A stretch of DNA of 64,000 nucleotides from UBA4416 sp943362175 (GTDB taxonomy: Bacteria; Bacteroidota; Bacteroidia; B-17B0; Aurantibacillaceae): assembly GCA_943362175.1 (NCBI GenBank), contig CALRIU020000019.1, positions 1-64,000 of the forward strand, read 5' to 3'. Both the position numbers and the translations under genes were made by a program. The notes below the pieces were generated by a model. The model was not told the origin of the DNA. It saw only the letters and a program-made list of their open reading frames with translations, and made no database searches. This document shows positions 1 to 9,372 of the stretch, piece after piece. Within the stretch, counting starts at the first letter, position 1. Each line of letters begins with the position of its first letter.

Positions 1-3000
1 GCTACCAGTACCAGATCAACGGAACCGGCTTCCAGGCTTCGGGAACATTCCCGACGATGCCGGCCAATACACACATTGTACAGGTAAGGGATGCCAACGG
101 ATGTACGGCGACCCAAACGGTAACGGTGACGCAGCCAACAGCGCTGGCAGTAAATGTAAGTACACAAAATGCGAACTGTACAGCGGCCAATGGTATTGCT
201 TCTTCCACCGTGACCGGCGGAACGCCTCCTTATAATTATGCCTGGACCGGCGGCGGTGGAACCAACCCATCGACCGGCGGCCTCGTGTCGGGAACCTATA
301 GCGTGACGGTGACTGATAATAACGGTTGTACGACAAACGGTACAGGCGTTATCGGCAACACACCGGGCGGAACGGCAGCTATTACCGGCTCAACGAACAT
401 TACCTGCAACGGCGCCAACAATGGTGTACTGACGGCAAACATGGTAACGGCCGGAACATCGCCGTTTACCTATTCCTGGACACCGGGCGGACAAACGAAC
501 TCAACGGCCACTAATCTTGCCCCCGGAACCTATACCTGCTCTATCAGGGACTTCTATGGTTGTATTGCCACAGCGGTAGGAACCTTAACACAACCGGCGC
601 CATTAACGGCGATCATGAACTCCAACAACGTGAAATGTTTCGGAACCGCGACGGGAACGATTTCGGCAGGTGGCACGGGTGGTACCTTGCCATACAGCTA
701 TTTATGGCCGACGCTGGCGAGCACGCTCACCACAGTCAACAACGTGTCGATCGGCACTTATACCTGCCAGATCACGGATGCGAATAACTGTGTGATCAAC
801 CCGACGATCTCAGTAACCCAGCCAAGCTCTGTCACGCTCAGCTCTTCCGTCACGCCTGCCAACTGTAACCAATCGAATGGTTCGGCTACGGTAACGGCCC
901 TGGGCGGAACACCGGCTTATACCTACACCTGGAGCTCCGGTTCTACCTCCAATATACAGAACAGCCTTCCGGCAGCCACTTATACCATACAGGTAAAAGA
1001 TGCGAATAACTGTACCTATACTGTCTCTGCCACGATCCCGAACCTTTCAGGACCGACGATTTCCATCACCAGCTTTACGAACGTAAGCTGCTTTGGCGGT
1101 AGCAATGGTGTAGCCATTGCCCAAGGCAGCGGCGGTACAGGAACGCTGAGCTATAACTGGAATGGCGGACAGATTACGCCGACAGCCACGAACCTGAATG
1201 CCGCTATTCATACGGTAACGGTAACGGATCAAAGCGGCTGTATTGCTTCTACGAGCGTGAGCATCTCGCAACCGCCTGTGCTTACCGTGAGCATTACGGC
1301 AGCGAACCCGAAATGCTTCGGCGCTTCCAATGGTACCGGCCTGGCGAACGTATTCGGTGGAACACCGGCTTACACCTATGCGTGGAGCGGCGGCGGATCG
1401 AATCCAAACAGCCCGCTATTACCGGCCGGCAGCTATTTTGTAAATGTAACCGATGCCAAAGGTTGTACCGCTACGGCAACGATGTCGCTGGTAAATCCTC
1501 CGGCAATGACCGCCGCCATCAGCTCTACCAATGTCAACTGTTTCTCGGCCTGTAATGGTGTAGCGACAGCAAGCACGACCAATAACGTTGGTATCGTCAC
1601 GTATCAGTGGATCGGGGGACCAAGCCCTGTGACGGCACAAACCGTAAGCGGCCTCTGCGCCGGCGTGTATACAGTAACGGCTACGGATCAGAATACCTGT
1701 GCGGCGAGCGCGCAGGTGATCATCACACAGCCGACGCAGGTAACAGCCAATATTTCATCGAGCAGCAGCGTGACCTGTAACGGGGGCACCAATGGTTCGG
1801 CACAGGTAACACCGGGTGGTGGTACAGGCGCCTATACGTACACCTGGACGGGCGCAGCGGCCGGCAGCAGTGCCAATGCCAACAGCCTTCCGGCCGGAAC
1901 GTATTCGGTAACGGTAGGCGATGCCAACGGCTGTACAGCGATGACACAGGTTACTATTTTACAGCCTGCCCCTTTGGCAACAACGCTGACCACCACCAAT
2001 CCGAAATGTAACGGATCAGCGGATGGTACCGGTAACCTTGCCTTCACGGGCGGCGCCGGCTTACCGCAAATCCAGTGGCTGCCAGGCCTGCAAAACGGAA
2101 ACACCGTCAACAACTTAGCCGTAGGGCCACAAACAGTAACGATTACCTATAACTCAACATGCCCGACGACACTTACCTTTACCCTGACACAGCCGCCGGT
2201 ATTGACAGCCGCAGTATCCGCTACCAATTCCAATTGCGGTCAAAGCAATGGGGATGCTACGGCGACCGTAGGCGGCGGTACCGGTTCCTATACTTACCTG
2301 TGGACCAATGGGGTGACAACTCTGAATAATCCTAACATCCTGGCAGGACCGCAAAGCTTTACGGTGACGGATGCCAACAACTGTAAGGCGGTTGCCACAG
2401 CGCTGGTGAATGACATTGCCGGACCAACTGTAGCGGTAACCAGCACGCTTGCCGTGAAATGCTTCGGTGGCAATGACGGTGCCGCAACCACCACCATTAC
2501 CGGTGGTGTGACTCCTTATACGATCGGCTGGAACAACAACCCGGCGACGACTCAGAATGTGAACAACTTCACGGCAGGTCCTCATAACATTACGGTAACG
2601 GATGATGCCGGCTGTGTAGGCACAGCGAGTGTCATCATCAGCCAGCCGACACAGCTGGTAAGTGCCATCACCAGCTTCTCCAACGTGACCTGCTTCGGAT
2701 TAACGAATGGACAAGCCACGATGAGTGTGAATGGCGGCACACCGGGCTATACCTACAGCTGGACACCATCGGCACAAACGTCTTCCGTAATGGTAAACGT
2801 GGGCGCGAATACTTACACCTGTAACGTGAAGGACGGCAACAACTGTGCGACCTCCCAGGTGGTGACCATTACGCAGCCACAGGCTTTGGTCATGGCAGCA
2901 TCGGGCTTCACCAATATTTCCTGCTTCGGAGGCAACAACGGACAGATCTCGACCACCGTGCAGGGTGGTACGCCGGGCTATACTTATAACTGGACTCCGG

Positions 3001-4901
3001 CCCAGGCTAACAGCGGTGTGCTGGGAGGCTTGTCGGCAGGCGGTTATAGCCTAACAGTCACAGATACCAAAACCTGCTCGATCAGCGCGAACTTCACGAT
3101 CCTGGAACCATCGGCCCTGACATCCAACTATACGTCTACGCCGGCCAAGTGCGGCCTGGCGAACGGCGCGGCGACTGTCACCGTGGGCGGGGGCACACCA
3201 AGCTATACGCTGAACTGGAATATCGGCGCACAGCAAGGGCCTACAGCTACAGGCATGGGCCCGGGCTCTGGCTGGACCTGTGTGATCACCGACACCAAAG
3301 GCTGTACGCGCACCCAAACGGTCAGTGTGGCGGATGCGGCAAGCCCGGTTATTACAAGCGTGGTGGCAAATCCTACTTCCTGCTATAATACCCAGGATGG
3401 CTCTATTGCTGTTACCTATTCGCTCGGGACACCGGGTTACACGGTTTCATGGTCGAACCCGATCAACCCGGCAACACAGGTCACCTCGAGCTTAACGCAA
3501 TCGGTGAACGGCGTCGGATTTGGCGCTTATACCATGACGATTACCGACACCTATGGCTGTAACGTGAGCGGCTTTGCCAACGTGGGCAGGCCGGGCTTCC
3601 TGGGCTGGGCTCCTGTGGCCACGCAAACGATTTGCTACGGGCAAAGCACACAGGTAAGTGCCAACGCGGTGGGGGGAACAGCACCTTATACCTATACCTG
3701 GACACCGGCATTTACGGTTAATGGCAATACGGCCGGTCCTCACACCACACCCACGCTTACAAGCACCACGCAATACAACGTGAACATGACGGATGCCCAT
3801 AACTGTGTGTCTACGCCAACTGTCGTAACCGTGAATGTGACGCCTCCATTGGCCATTACCGGCCATACGGCTGCTGTATGCCACGGTGCCGCAACGCCTT
3901 TAACGCCAACGGTGACAAGCCCTGGAAGAGGCACGTCGTTTATTACCTACAACTGGTTGCCATCAGGGGCAAGCAGCCCTTCGCTTAACGTGACCGGGAA
4001 TATTGCGACGGCTCCGAACCTGTATACTGTAACGATCAGCGATGGCTGCACCAGCCCTACGGCCAGCTATGTGTTCACCGTTGACGTGAATCCTGTTCCA
4101 ACCGGAACGGTAACTGCCAGCACCAATACCCTTTGTGCTCCGGGTGCTGTGACCTTCTCTGTCAACTCAGCGTCGTCCAATACCTTCACCTGGTACTATA
4201 ACACGAAAGACGTGATCGGAACCACGCAGCAGGTCGTTTACAACGCGCCGAAGGCAGATACCATCAGGGTGCAGGTGCATATCACCAACCAGTTCGGATG
4301 CTCCGCCGATGCCGCCTTGCCGGGCTATGTGGTAGCTTACGACAAGCCGACAGCTTCCTTTATTCCGACGCCTCAGTCGGCAAGCATTATTGATCCTTTT
4401 ATTACTTTTGCGAATACCTCGACAGGCGGCAATACCTATTCCTGGAGCTTCGGCGATCCGGCTGCTGTAAGCGGTGGCAACTTCTCCACCCAGTTCAGCC
4501 CGAGCCACATGTACAATTACGTGGGAACCTACACGGTGAACCTGTTGGTGACCTCGGTGCATGGCTGTACGGCTGAGGCAGAGCAGGTGGTGGAAATAAC
4601 ACCGGATTTTGCCCTCTACATTCCGAATACCTTTACGCCGGATGGAAATAACCTGAACGACTTCTTCCAGCCGATGGGCGTAGGGATCAATGAGGATAAT
4701 TACCGCATGGACATCTACGACCGCTGGGGTGAGCAGATCTTCACCAGCAACAACTTCCGCAAAGGATGGGACGGCTCGGTAAAAGGCAGTGGCAGCAACC
4801 TGGCAGAGGAAGGCGTGTATATTTATAAAATTATGGTGTACGATATGCAGGGGAATAAACATCCTTTCGTAGGCCATGTGACGGTGCTTAAGGCGGAGTA
4901 A
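1..4901 (+). CDS. SprB-repeat gliding/adhesion protein, 5' truncated, type B T9SS C-terminus
   Basis: The reading frame is open from base 3, so the gene begins upstream of the window; the first ATG at 57 is internal. About 1,630 residues are visible. The bulk is about 15 tandem SprB-type repeats of 75-85 residues, each with a Cys-x-G-x-x-x-G start (for example NVTCFGLTNGQATMSVNGGT), a GGTPxYTYxW centre and an end like VTVTDANGCT. Two or three Ig-like domains, a PKD-like domain (YSWSFGDP) and a CHU_C gliding-motility domain follow (IPNTFTPDGNNLNDFF, then DRWGEQIF). CHU_C is the known sorting signal for type B T9SS substrates, so the product is probably exported and held at the cell surface as an adhesin, like SprB of Flavobacterium johnsoniae. 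Exact ligand unknown. An intrinsic terminator follows within 25 bp, so it is the last gene of its transcript. Confidence 0.93.
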   Translation, partial: YQYQINGTGFQASGTFPTMPANTHIVQVRDANGCTATQTVTVTQPTALAVNVSTQNANCTAANGIASSTVTGGTPPYNYAWTGGGGTNPSTGGLVSGTYSVTVTDNNGCTTNGTGVIGNTPGGTAAITGSTNITCNGANNGVLTANMVTAGTSPFTYSWTPGGQTNSTATNLAPGTYTCSIRDFYGCIATAVGTLTQPAPLTAIMNSNNVKCFGTATGTISAGGTGGTLPYSYLWPTLASTLTTVNNVSIGTYTCQITDANNCVINPTISVTQPSSVTLSSSVTPANCNQSNGSATVTALGGTPAYTYTWSSGSTSNIQNSLPAATYTIQVKDANNCTYTVSATIPNLSGPTISITSFTNVSCFGGSNGVAIAQGSGGTGTLSYNWNGGQITPTATNLNAAIHTVTVTDQSGCIASTSVSISQPPVLTVSITAANPKCFGASNGTGLANVFGGTPAYTYAWSGGGSNPNSPLLPAGSYFVNVTDAKGCTATATMSLVNPPAMTAAISSTNVNCFSACNGVATASTTNNVGIVTYQWIGGPSPVTAQTVSGLCAGVYTVTATDQNTCAASAQVIITQPTQVTANISSSSSVTCNGGTNGSAQVTPGGGTGAYTYTWTGAAAGSSANANSLPAGTYSVTVGDANGCTAMTQVTILQPAPLATTLTTTNPKCNGSADGTGNLAFTGGAGLPQIQWLPGLQNGNTVNNLAVGPQTVTITYNSTCPTTLTFTLTQPPVLTAAVSATNSNCGQSNGDATATVGGGTGSYTYLWTNGVTTLNNPNILAGPQSFTVTDANNCKAVATALVNDIAGPTVAVTSTLAVKCFGGNDGAATTTITGGVTPYTIGWNNNPATTQNVNNFTAGPHNITVTDDAGCVGTASVIISQPTQLVSAITSFSNVTCFGLTNGQATMSVNGGTPGYTYSWTPSAQTSSVMVNVGANTYTCNVKDGNNCATSQVVTITQPQALVMAASGFTNISCFGGNNGQISTTVQGGTPGYTYNWTPAQANSGVLGGLSAGGYSLTVTDTKTCSISANFTILEPSALTSNYTSTPAKCGLANGAATVTVGGGTPSYTLNWNIGAQQGPTATGMGPGSGWTCVITDTKGCTRTQTVSVADAASPVITSVVANPTSCYNTQDGSIAVTYSLGTPGYTVSWSNPINPATQVTSSLTQSVNGVGFGAYTMTITDTYGCNVSGFANVGRPGFLGWAPVATQTICYGQSTQVSANAVGGTAPYTYTWTPAFTVNGNTAGPHTTPTLTSTTQYNVNMTDAHNCVSTPTVVTVNVTPPLAITGHTAAVCHGAATPLTPTVTSPGRGTSFITYNWLPSGASSPSLNVTGNIATAPNLYTVTISDGCTSPTASYVFTVDVNPVPTGTVTASTNTLCAPGAVTFSVNSASSNTFTWYYNTKDVIGTTQQVVYNAPKADTIRVQVHITNQFGCSADAALPGYVVAYDKPTASFIPTPQSASIIDPFITFANTSTGGNTYSWSFGDPAAVSGGNFSTQFSPSHMYNYVGTYTVNLLVTSVHGCTAEAEQVVEITPDFALYIPNTFTPDGNNLNDFFQPMGVGINEDNYRMDIYDRWGEQIFTSNNFRKGWDGSVKGSGSNLAEEGVYIYKIMVYDMQGNKHPFVGHVTVLKAE

Positions 4902-4924
4902 AGAGCCCGGCACTGATTTTAAGA

Positions 4925-4956
4925 ATCCCTTCCGCAGCTGCGGAAGGGATTTTTTT
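4925..4956 (+). terminator. Intrinsic terminator of the first adhesin gene
   Basis: A perfect 26-base palindrome (5' arm ATCCCTTCCGCAG, 3' arm CTGCGGAAGGGAT) runs straight into six T residues. It lies 23 bases after the TAA of the upstream adhesin. Stem strength and T tract fit Rho-independent termination on the plus strand. Confidence 0.9.
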
Positions 4957-4987
4957 AGTTATAAATGTGTATTTTCGTGGCGATGAC

Positions 4988-5060
4988 ATAGCCATGTTGC
5001 CAACCGTAAGAACACGGTTAATGATAACATGGCTATACCATACTTCGACAGGCTCAGTAC
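4988..5060. repeat. Nested inverted repeat plus TTCGACA-CTCAG palindrome upstream of purN
   Basis: ATAGCCATGTT at 4988-4998 pairs with AACATGGCTAT at 5026-5036, and AACCG/CGGTT pair inside it. Directly after, 5041-5060 carries TACTTCGACAGGCTCAGTA, a member of the TTCGAC...CTCAG palindrome family found elsewhere in the window. The pair sits in the leader region of purN. A regulatory role is possible but not shown; it may simply be repeat insertion. Confidence 0.6.
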
Positions 5061-5095
5061 AAGTAATGCCCGCTAAAAAACAAGACTATTCATAC

Positions 5096-5662
5096 ATGAA
5101 AAACGTAGCCATATTTGCATCGGGGGAAGGCACGAATGCGGAGAATATTTTTAAGTATTTTCAAAACGACAAACGGATCAAGATCAAGCTGGTAGTCACC
5201 AATGTAGATACGGCCGGTGTGATCCGGAGGGCGGAGGAATACAAGAAGAATGTGCAGATCGTGAGCAAGACGGCCTTGTATGAGTATACGGAGCAGCTCA
5301 TCGAGTTCCTGAATGCCGAAGAGATCGATATCATCGTTTTAGCGGGCTTTCTGCTGAAAATCCCGGAGCCATTCATCAAAGCCTTTCCGAACCGCATCAT
5401 CAATATTCACCCGGCCCTGTTGCCCAAATTTGGTGGAAAGGGCATGTACGGCATGCATGTACACAGGGCGGTCATTGCCGGAAAAGAAAGTGAAAGCGGG
5501 ATCACGGTGCATTATGTGAATGAGGAGTACGACAAGGGAGCGATTATCCTGCAGGCGAAGTGCCCGATCGAAGAAGGCGACACGCCTGAAACGCTTGATA
5601 AAAAGGTGAGGGCGCTGGAGCTGGAATATTTTCCGAAGGCGATTGAGAAGCTGATTTCGTAA
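5096..5662 (+). CDS. purN: Phosphoribosylglycinamide formyltransferase (PurN)
   Basis: Transfers a formyl group from 10-formyltetrahydrofolate to GAR in step three of purine synthesis, in the cytoplasm. The 188-residue product matches the family length. Visible motifs are the N-terminal phosphate-binding loop (AIFASGEGTN, residues 5-14), the catalytic segment NIHPALLP with Asn103 and His105, and Asp146 in HYVNEEYDKG. The frame stays open upstream, but the ATG at 5096 gives the standard start MKNVAIFASG; the upstream extension is repeat-derived and unlike PurN. It stands alone between the adhesin terminator and a dispersed repeat. Confidence 0.95.
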   Translation: MKNVAIFASGEGTNAENIFKYFQNDKRIKIKLVVTNVDTAGVIRRAEEYKKNVQIVSKTALYEYTEQLIEFLNAEEIDIIVLAGFLLKIPEPFIKAFPNRIINIHPALLPKFGGKGMYGMHVHRAVIAGKESESGITVHYVNEEYDKGAIILQAKCPIEEGDTPETLDKKVRALELEYFPKAIEKLIS

Positions 5663-5781
5663 GGAGCGAAGCGTTGCGCCAGGCGCTGTGTAGCATACCA
5701 CTATTCTAATTATTTTTTACACATGTTTAAGGAGGCTTATGGCTTTTAAGCTTTGGGTCTGCCTCACGATATCATTCAGGT

Positions 5782-6092
5782 GGGCGTGCCCCTTCGGGTC
5801 GGGCTGCCCGCTTCCATCTTTTACGTACACTTCGACTTTCCCTTCGACTCCGCTCAGGGTGACAGCTCAGTGTGCGTAAAAGGATTTTCGCTCGCATCCC
5901 TCACGCGGGCTTGGCTCAAAATTCCGGCTGTGTCTTTCATTAGCGGAGTGTTGCGCCAGGTACTGTGTTTACCTTCCATTCTGGAGCAGGCTGCGCCAGG
6001 GATGCGTGGGTTTAGTTCCTTTGCCGTGCCTGTTCTTTGCGCGGCAAAGAACCGTAGCGCAGCGGAGCCCAAAGCAGCCCGCCCGGGCGCCC
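5782..6092. repeat. Dispersed structured element, copy 1
   Basis: No gene is supported in 5663-6160. This GC-rich block starts GGGCGTGCCCC and ends GCCCGGGCGCCC. It contains CGGGCTGCCCGCTTCCATC, then a stem (ACGTACACT with AGTGTGCGT) enclosing a TTCGACTCCGCTCAG hairpin, then AAAGGATTTTCGCTCGCATC. Near the 3' end a second stem (TTCTTTGC with GGCAAAGAA) is followed by the conserved end. Copy 2 at 8907-9175 shares the scaffold with other stem sequences; copy 3 at 44700-44886 shares the 3' half. Confidence 0.8.
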
Positions 6093-6162
6093 AAAAAATA
6101 AAATATAGTGTATGAGAATTATGTTAGATACTGTTCAGTAACCTTTGTCAGAATAAAGAAGC

Positions 6163-6861
6163 CTATCTTCCTTCGTCTTTCCAGCGCCTGTAGCAATCCA
6201 TCACGCGGGCATAGAGGTCGTAGCCATCGTGGGTGATGATAAAATCATCGCTGAGGTAATAGCAGTATTTTCTGAACTTCTCAAAATCGATGGCCTCATC
6301 GCCGGTGAGCTTGCGAAGGGTTTCGGCGTTGAATTTTTTGGCAACTTCTTCACGGATAAAAATTTCCTCGAAGATCCTGGCGAGCTTTCTCTGCTCACGG
6401 CCTTTCTGGCTGAACTGCATATACAGCGCGCTGATGGGGCTTTCCATCGCATTCACCACGGTTGTTTTTGAGTTGTTGATGACCCGCTTCATGTAATCCC
6501 GCTCGTAGGGCTTGATCTTAAAGTCGCTGACAACGACCTGGTTGAGCTTGTATTGCGTTTCTATCATCACCACTTTGCATTCCTTATACACGGCTGTCAT
6601 CAGTTTCACGGCCGGCACTTTGAGGCGCACATAGCCTACAAAGGAAAAAATGATGGAGTCCTTATCGCCCGCCGCAACCGCAAAGCGCCCGTTGCCGTCG
6701 CTCATCTGGCCCTGCCCGGTAGAGGCATTGATGACATACACAAAGGGCATGGGGGTAATACTGTCGGGCTCCGTCACCACGCCTTTAATGAGCGTCTGGC
6801 TATGGCTGTGAAACGCAAAGGAACAGAAAAGCAGGAAGAAAATATGGAGGTTTTTTTTCAA
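6163..6861 (-). CDS. Exported protein with carboxypeptidase-regulatory-like domain
   Basis: About 232 residues. A signal peptide (KKNLHIFFLLFCSFAFHSHS) is followed by a CarboxypepD_reg-like beta-sandwich at roughly residues 24-110 (IKGVVTEPDSITPMPFVYVI, DGNGRFAV, IIFSFVGYVRL). The remainder is charged and helical with no motif I recognise. Such domains head TonB receptors and DUF5686 proteins, but here the C-terminal barrel is absent, so it is a short envelope protein of unknown role. There is no in-frame ATG or GTG near the start. TTG at 6861 gives the expected signal peptide MKKNLHIF; TTG at 6870 is the alternative. Confidence 0.75.
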   Translation of the reverse strand: MKKNLHIFFLLFCSFAFHSHSQTLIKGVVTEPDSITPMPFVYVINASTGQGQMSDGNGRFAVAAGDKDSIIFSFVGYVRLKVPAVKLMTAVYKECKVVMIETQYKLNQVVVSDFKIKPYERDYMKRVINNSKTTVVNAMESPISALYMQFSQKGREQRKLARIFEEIFIREEVAKKFNAETLRKLTGDEAIDFEKFRKYCYYLSDDFIITHDGYDLYARVMDCYRRWKDEGR

Positions 6862-7136
6862 AAATACCAAGGGGTTAGCTCTCAGCCAAATATAGACACT
6901 TATTCACATTCAGTTGATAATTTAACCTTTTTTATAGGCGGATTAGTCGTAAATTTAGAGGCTGTTTAAATTTTATATGATGAATTTGGTATAGCAGATT
7001 TTTGAGCGGGGTGAGGCAGATTTTGCAGGCATCATGGAATGATTTCTGTCGAAAAAATCTAACGAAACCGTAGCCAAAAAGAGGCATACCAAAAAAATCA
7101 GATGACATTTATACAGACTCTATAGTCTCGAAATCC

Positions 7137-8843
7137 ATGGATAATTTTATTGTATCGGCCCGGAAATACCGCCCACAGCACTTTAATACAGTGGTGGGGC
7201 AGAGCCATATCACCAATACCTTAAAGCAAGCCATTAAGAACGGAAAGATCGCGCAGGCTTATTTATTCTGCGGCCCGCGTGGCGTTGGTAAAACCACCTG
7301 CGCGCGGATCTTTGCCAAAACCATTAACTGCACCAATCTTACGCCGGATGGAGAGGCCTGCGATGCCTGCGAATCCTGCGTGTCCTTTGATTCGGGCGCT
7401 TCGCTGAACGTATACGAGCTCGATGCGGCGAGTAACAACTCGGTGGAGGATATCCGTAACCTGGTAGACCAGGTGCGCTTTGCGCCGCAGCTGGGCGATT
7501 ACAAGGTGTATGTGATTGATGAGGTTCACATGCTTTCCAACGCGGCATTCAACGCCTTTCTGAAAACGCTGGAAGAGCCGCCGAAGCATGCGAAATTTAT
7601 CCTCGCCACCACCGAAAAACATAAGATCATTCCTACTATCCTGTCGCGTTGCCAGGTGTTCAGCTTCAACCGCATTAAGTCGGAAGACATTACGGAGCAG
7701 CTGGTACACATTGCCGGCAACGAGCATATTACCTTCGAGCCGGAAGCGCTGAGCGTGATCGCCCAAAAGGCGGACGGCGGCTTGCGCGATGCCTGCTCCA
7801 TCTTCGACCAGATGGTAACCTTCACCGGGAACCACCTCACCTATAAGGCCGTGGTAGAGAACCTGCACGTGCTGGATTACGATTATTATTTTAAGCTTAC
7901 GGACGCAGCCCTCAACAACCGCCTGCCGGAAGTGATGGTGACCTTCGATGATATTTTAAAGAAAGGATTCGACGGGCACAACTTCATCATCGGCTTCGGC
8001 GAGCACCTGCGTAACCTGCTGGTGAGCAAGGACCAGTATACCGTGCAGCTCCTGGAAGTGAGCGACAGCCTGAGGCAGCGCTTTGCGCAGCAGGCGCAGC
8101 TATGTGCCACGCCCTTCCTGCTCAAGTCGCTGGCCGTGATCAATAAATGCGACATTCATTATAAGTCGGCCAAGAACCAGCGATTGCAGGTGGAGATGGC
8201 ACTCATGCAGATCAGTTATCTGAATGCCGCGTCCCAGGATGCGGAAAAAAAAAATGAGTTAAATCCCGGTTTCGAGCTTCCTGCTGAAAGCAAAACCCTG
8301 CCGCAAGCCACCACGCCCGCCAAATTTTCGACACAACCGGTGATCCAGACCAGCAGCAAGCCGGTGGTGGGCTTCAGCGAGCTCCGCATCAAATCGCAGT
8401 TCATGCTGCAGGACAACGGCCGGCACGGGCAGCCGGTGGTGGAAACCGCCACGGTGATCCAGGAAAACGTGCCGGATATTGAGCTCAGCCAGGAACGCGT
8501 GGATGAGGCCATGAAAACATTTGCCGAAAAAAAATCAAAGGACGGCCAGAAACAATTGTATGCCACCTTAACCTCGAGCAAGATCATCCTGGAAAACAAC
8601 ACGGTGGTGATTATGCTCAGCAATGAGGTGCAGCGGACGATGCTCACCGATATTAAGCAGGATATGCTGGATGAGCTGCGCAGGCTGCTTACCAACAAGC
8701 AGACGCAGCTGGAGATCAACGTTTCGGAGCTGCAGGGCGAGGTGAAGGCCTACAAGCCACAGGACAAGTTCAAGGTGTTGGCGGATAAAAACCCGGCGCT
8801 GAACGAGCTGAAAAAACGCTTCGACCTGGATATTGAATATTAA
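7137..8843 (+). CDS. dnaX: DNA polymerase III subunit gamma/tau
   Basis: Clamp-loader ATPase of the replisome, 568 residues. Visible are the N-terminal RKYRPQHFNTVVGQ signature, Walker A GPRGVGKTT (46-54), a zinc module with Cys65, Cys75, Cys78 and Cys81, Walker B (VYVIDEVHMLS) and sensor 1 (ILATTEKHKII). AAA+ and collar domains reach about residue 365; the remaining 200 residues are the tau-specific linker and C-terminal domain. The ATG at 7137 gives the standard N-terminus. An A10 run at 8245-8254 lies just past the collar domain and could yield a shorter gamma form by slippage. Confidence 0.96.
   Translation: MDNFIVSARKYRPQHFNTVVGQSHITNTLKQAIKNGKIAQAYLFCGPRGVGKTTCARIFAKTINCTNLTPDGEACDACESCVSFDSGASLNVYELDAASNNSVEDIRNLVDQVRFAPQLGDYKVYVIDEVHMLSNAAFNAFLKTLEEPPKHAKFILATTEKHKIIPTILSRCQVFSFNRIKSEDITEQLVHIAGNEHITFEPEALSVIAQKADGGLRDACSIFDQMVTFTGNHLTYKAVVENLHVLDYDYYFKLTDAALNNRLPEVMVTFDDILKKGFDGHNFIIGFGEHLRNLLVSKDQYTVQLLEVSDSLRQRFAQQAQLCATPFLLKSLAVINKCDIHYKSAKNQRLQVEMALMQISYLNAASQDAEKKNELNPGFELPAESKTLPQATTPAKFSTQPVIQTSSKPVVGFSELRIKSQFMLQDNGRHGQPVVETATVIQENVPDIELSQERVDEAMKTFAEKKSKDGQKQLYATLTSSKIILENNTVVIMLSNEVQRTMLTDIKQDMLDELRRLLTNKQTQLEINVSELQGEVKAYKPQDKFKVLADKNPALNELKKRFDLDIEY
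8245..8262 (+). other. A10 slippery run in dnaX with stops in both shifted frames
   Basis: Ten A residues (8245-8254) are followed by TGAGTTAA. In the normal frame this reads GAA AAA AAA AAT GAG TTA. A shift to the -1 frame meets TGA at 8255-8257 at once; a shift to the +1 frame reads ATG AGT TAA, ending at 8262. Either would give a protein of about 373-375 residues that keeps the complete ATPase and collar part. In Thermus thermophilus, transcriptional slippage on a run of A in dnaX makes gamma; operation here is inferred. Confidence 0.6.
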
Positions 8844-8906
8844 ATCCATGCTCTGCAAAGCAGGACGTCACTTATCTGCTATTTTTTATTTCATTATTTC
8901 TTATTT

Positions 8907-9175
8907 GGGCGCGTCCCTGGCGGGCCGGGCTGCCCGCTCCAATCTTTTTTCCGGGCACTGAGCTGTCACCCTGAGCGGAGTCGAAGGGCAGTCGAAGTGC
9001 CGGAAAAAAGGATTTACGCTTGCATCCCTCGCGCGCGTTTACCTGAAATTTCAGATTTAGTATTTCTAATGAGCATAGGTTGCGTCAGCGTCCCGATAGC
9101 AATCGGGAGCAGCGGAAATCCTCCACGCTGTTCTTTTGCGTGGAGATTGCAGCGTAAAGCGCGCCCGGACGCCCC
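8907..9175. repeat. Dispersed structured element, copy 2
   Basis: No gene is supported in 8844-9372. This block starts GGGCGCGTCCCTGG, shares CGGGCTGCCCGCT and GGATTT-CGCT-GCATCCCTC with copy 1, and ends CGCCCGGACGCCCC. The first stem here is CCGGGCACT/AGTGCCGG and the second CTCCACGC/GCGTGGAG, so both differ in sequence from copy 1 but still pair. The inner TTCGACTCCGCTCAG cassette is in the opposite orientation to copy 1. An extra CCCGAT/ATCGGG hairpin lies near 9092-9107. Confidence 0.8.
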
Positions 9176-9372
9176 AGGCGTTTAAATGCCTTTATCGCCA
9201 ATAACAGATATGCTTATCGCTGAGGTTTTGTTCAGCGCCCGAATATTAAGTTTTTCCTATAAAGCCGCTATTATCAGTTGGCTGCTTAGCGTCTTCCGTT
9301 TTTTTGCTAATTTTAATTGGTGGCGCCTGCCGTTGTGTTTCCGGTTGAGGTGTCCTGAACTTAATATCAGAC

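Noticed and set aside
5753..6115. 120-codon open frame in the purN-6163 gap
   Set aside because: Falls across dispersed element copy 1; the translation (AAPGMRGFSS and similar) is repeat-derived and unlike a protein domain.
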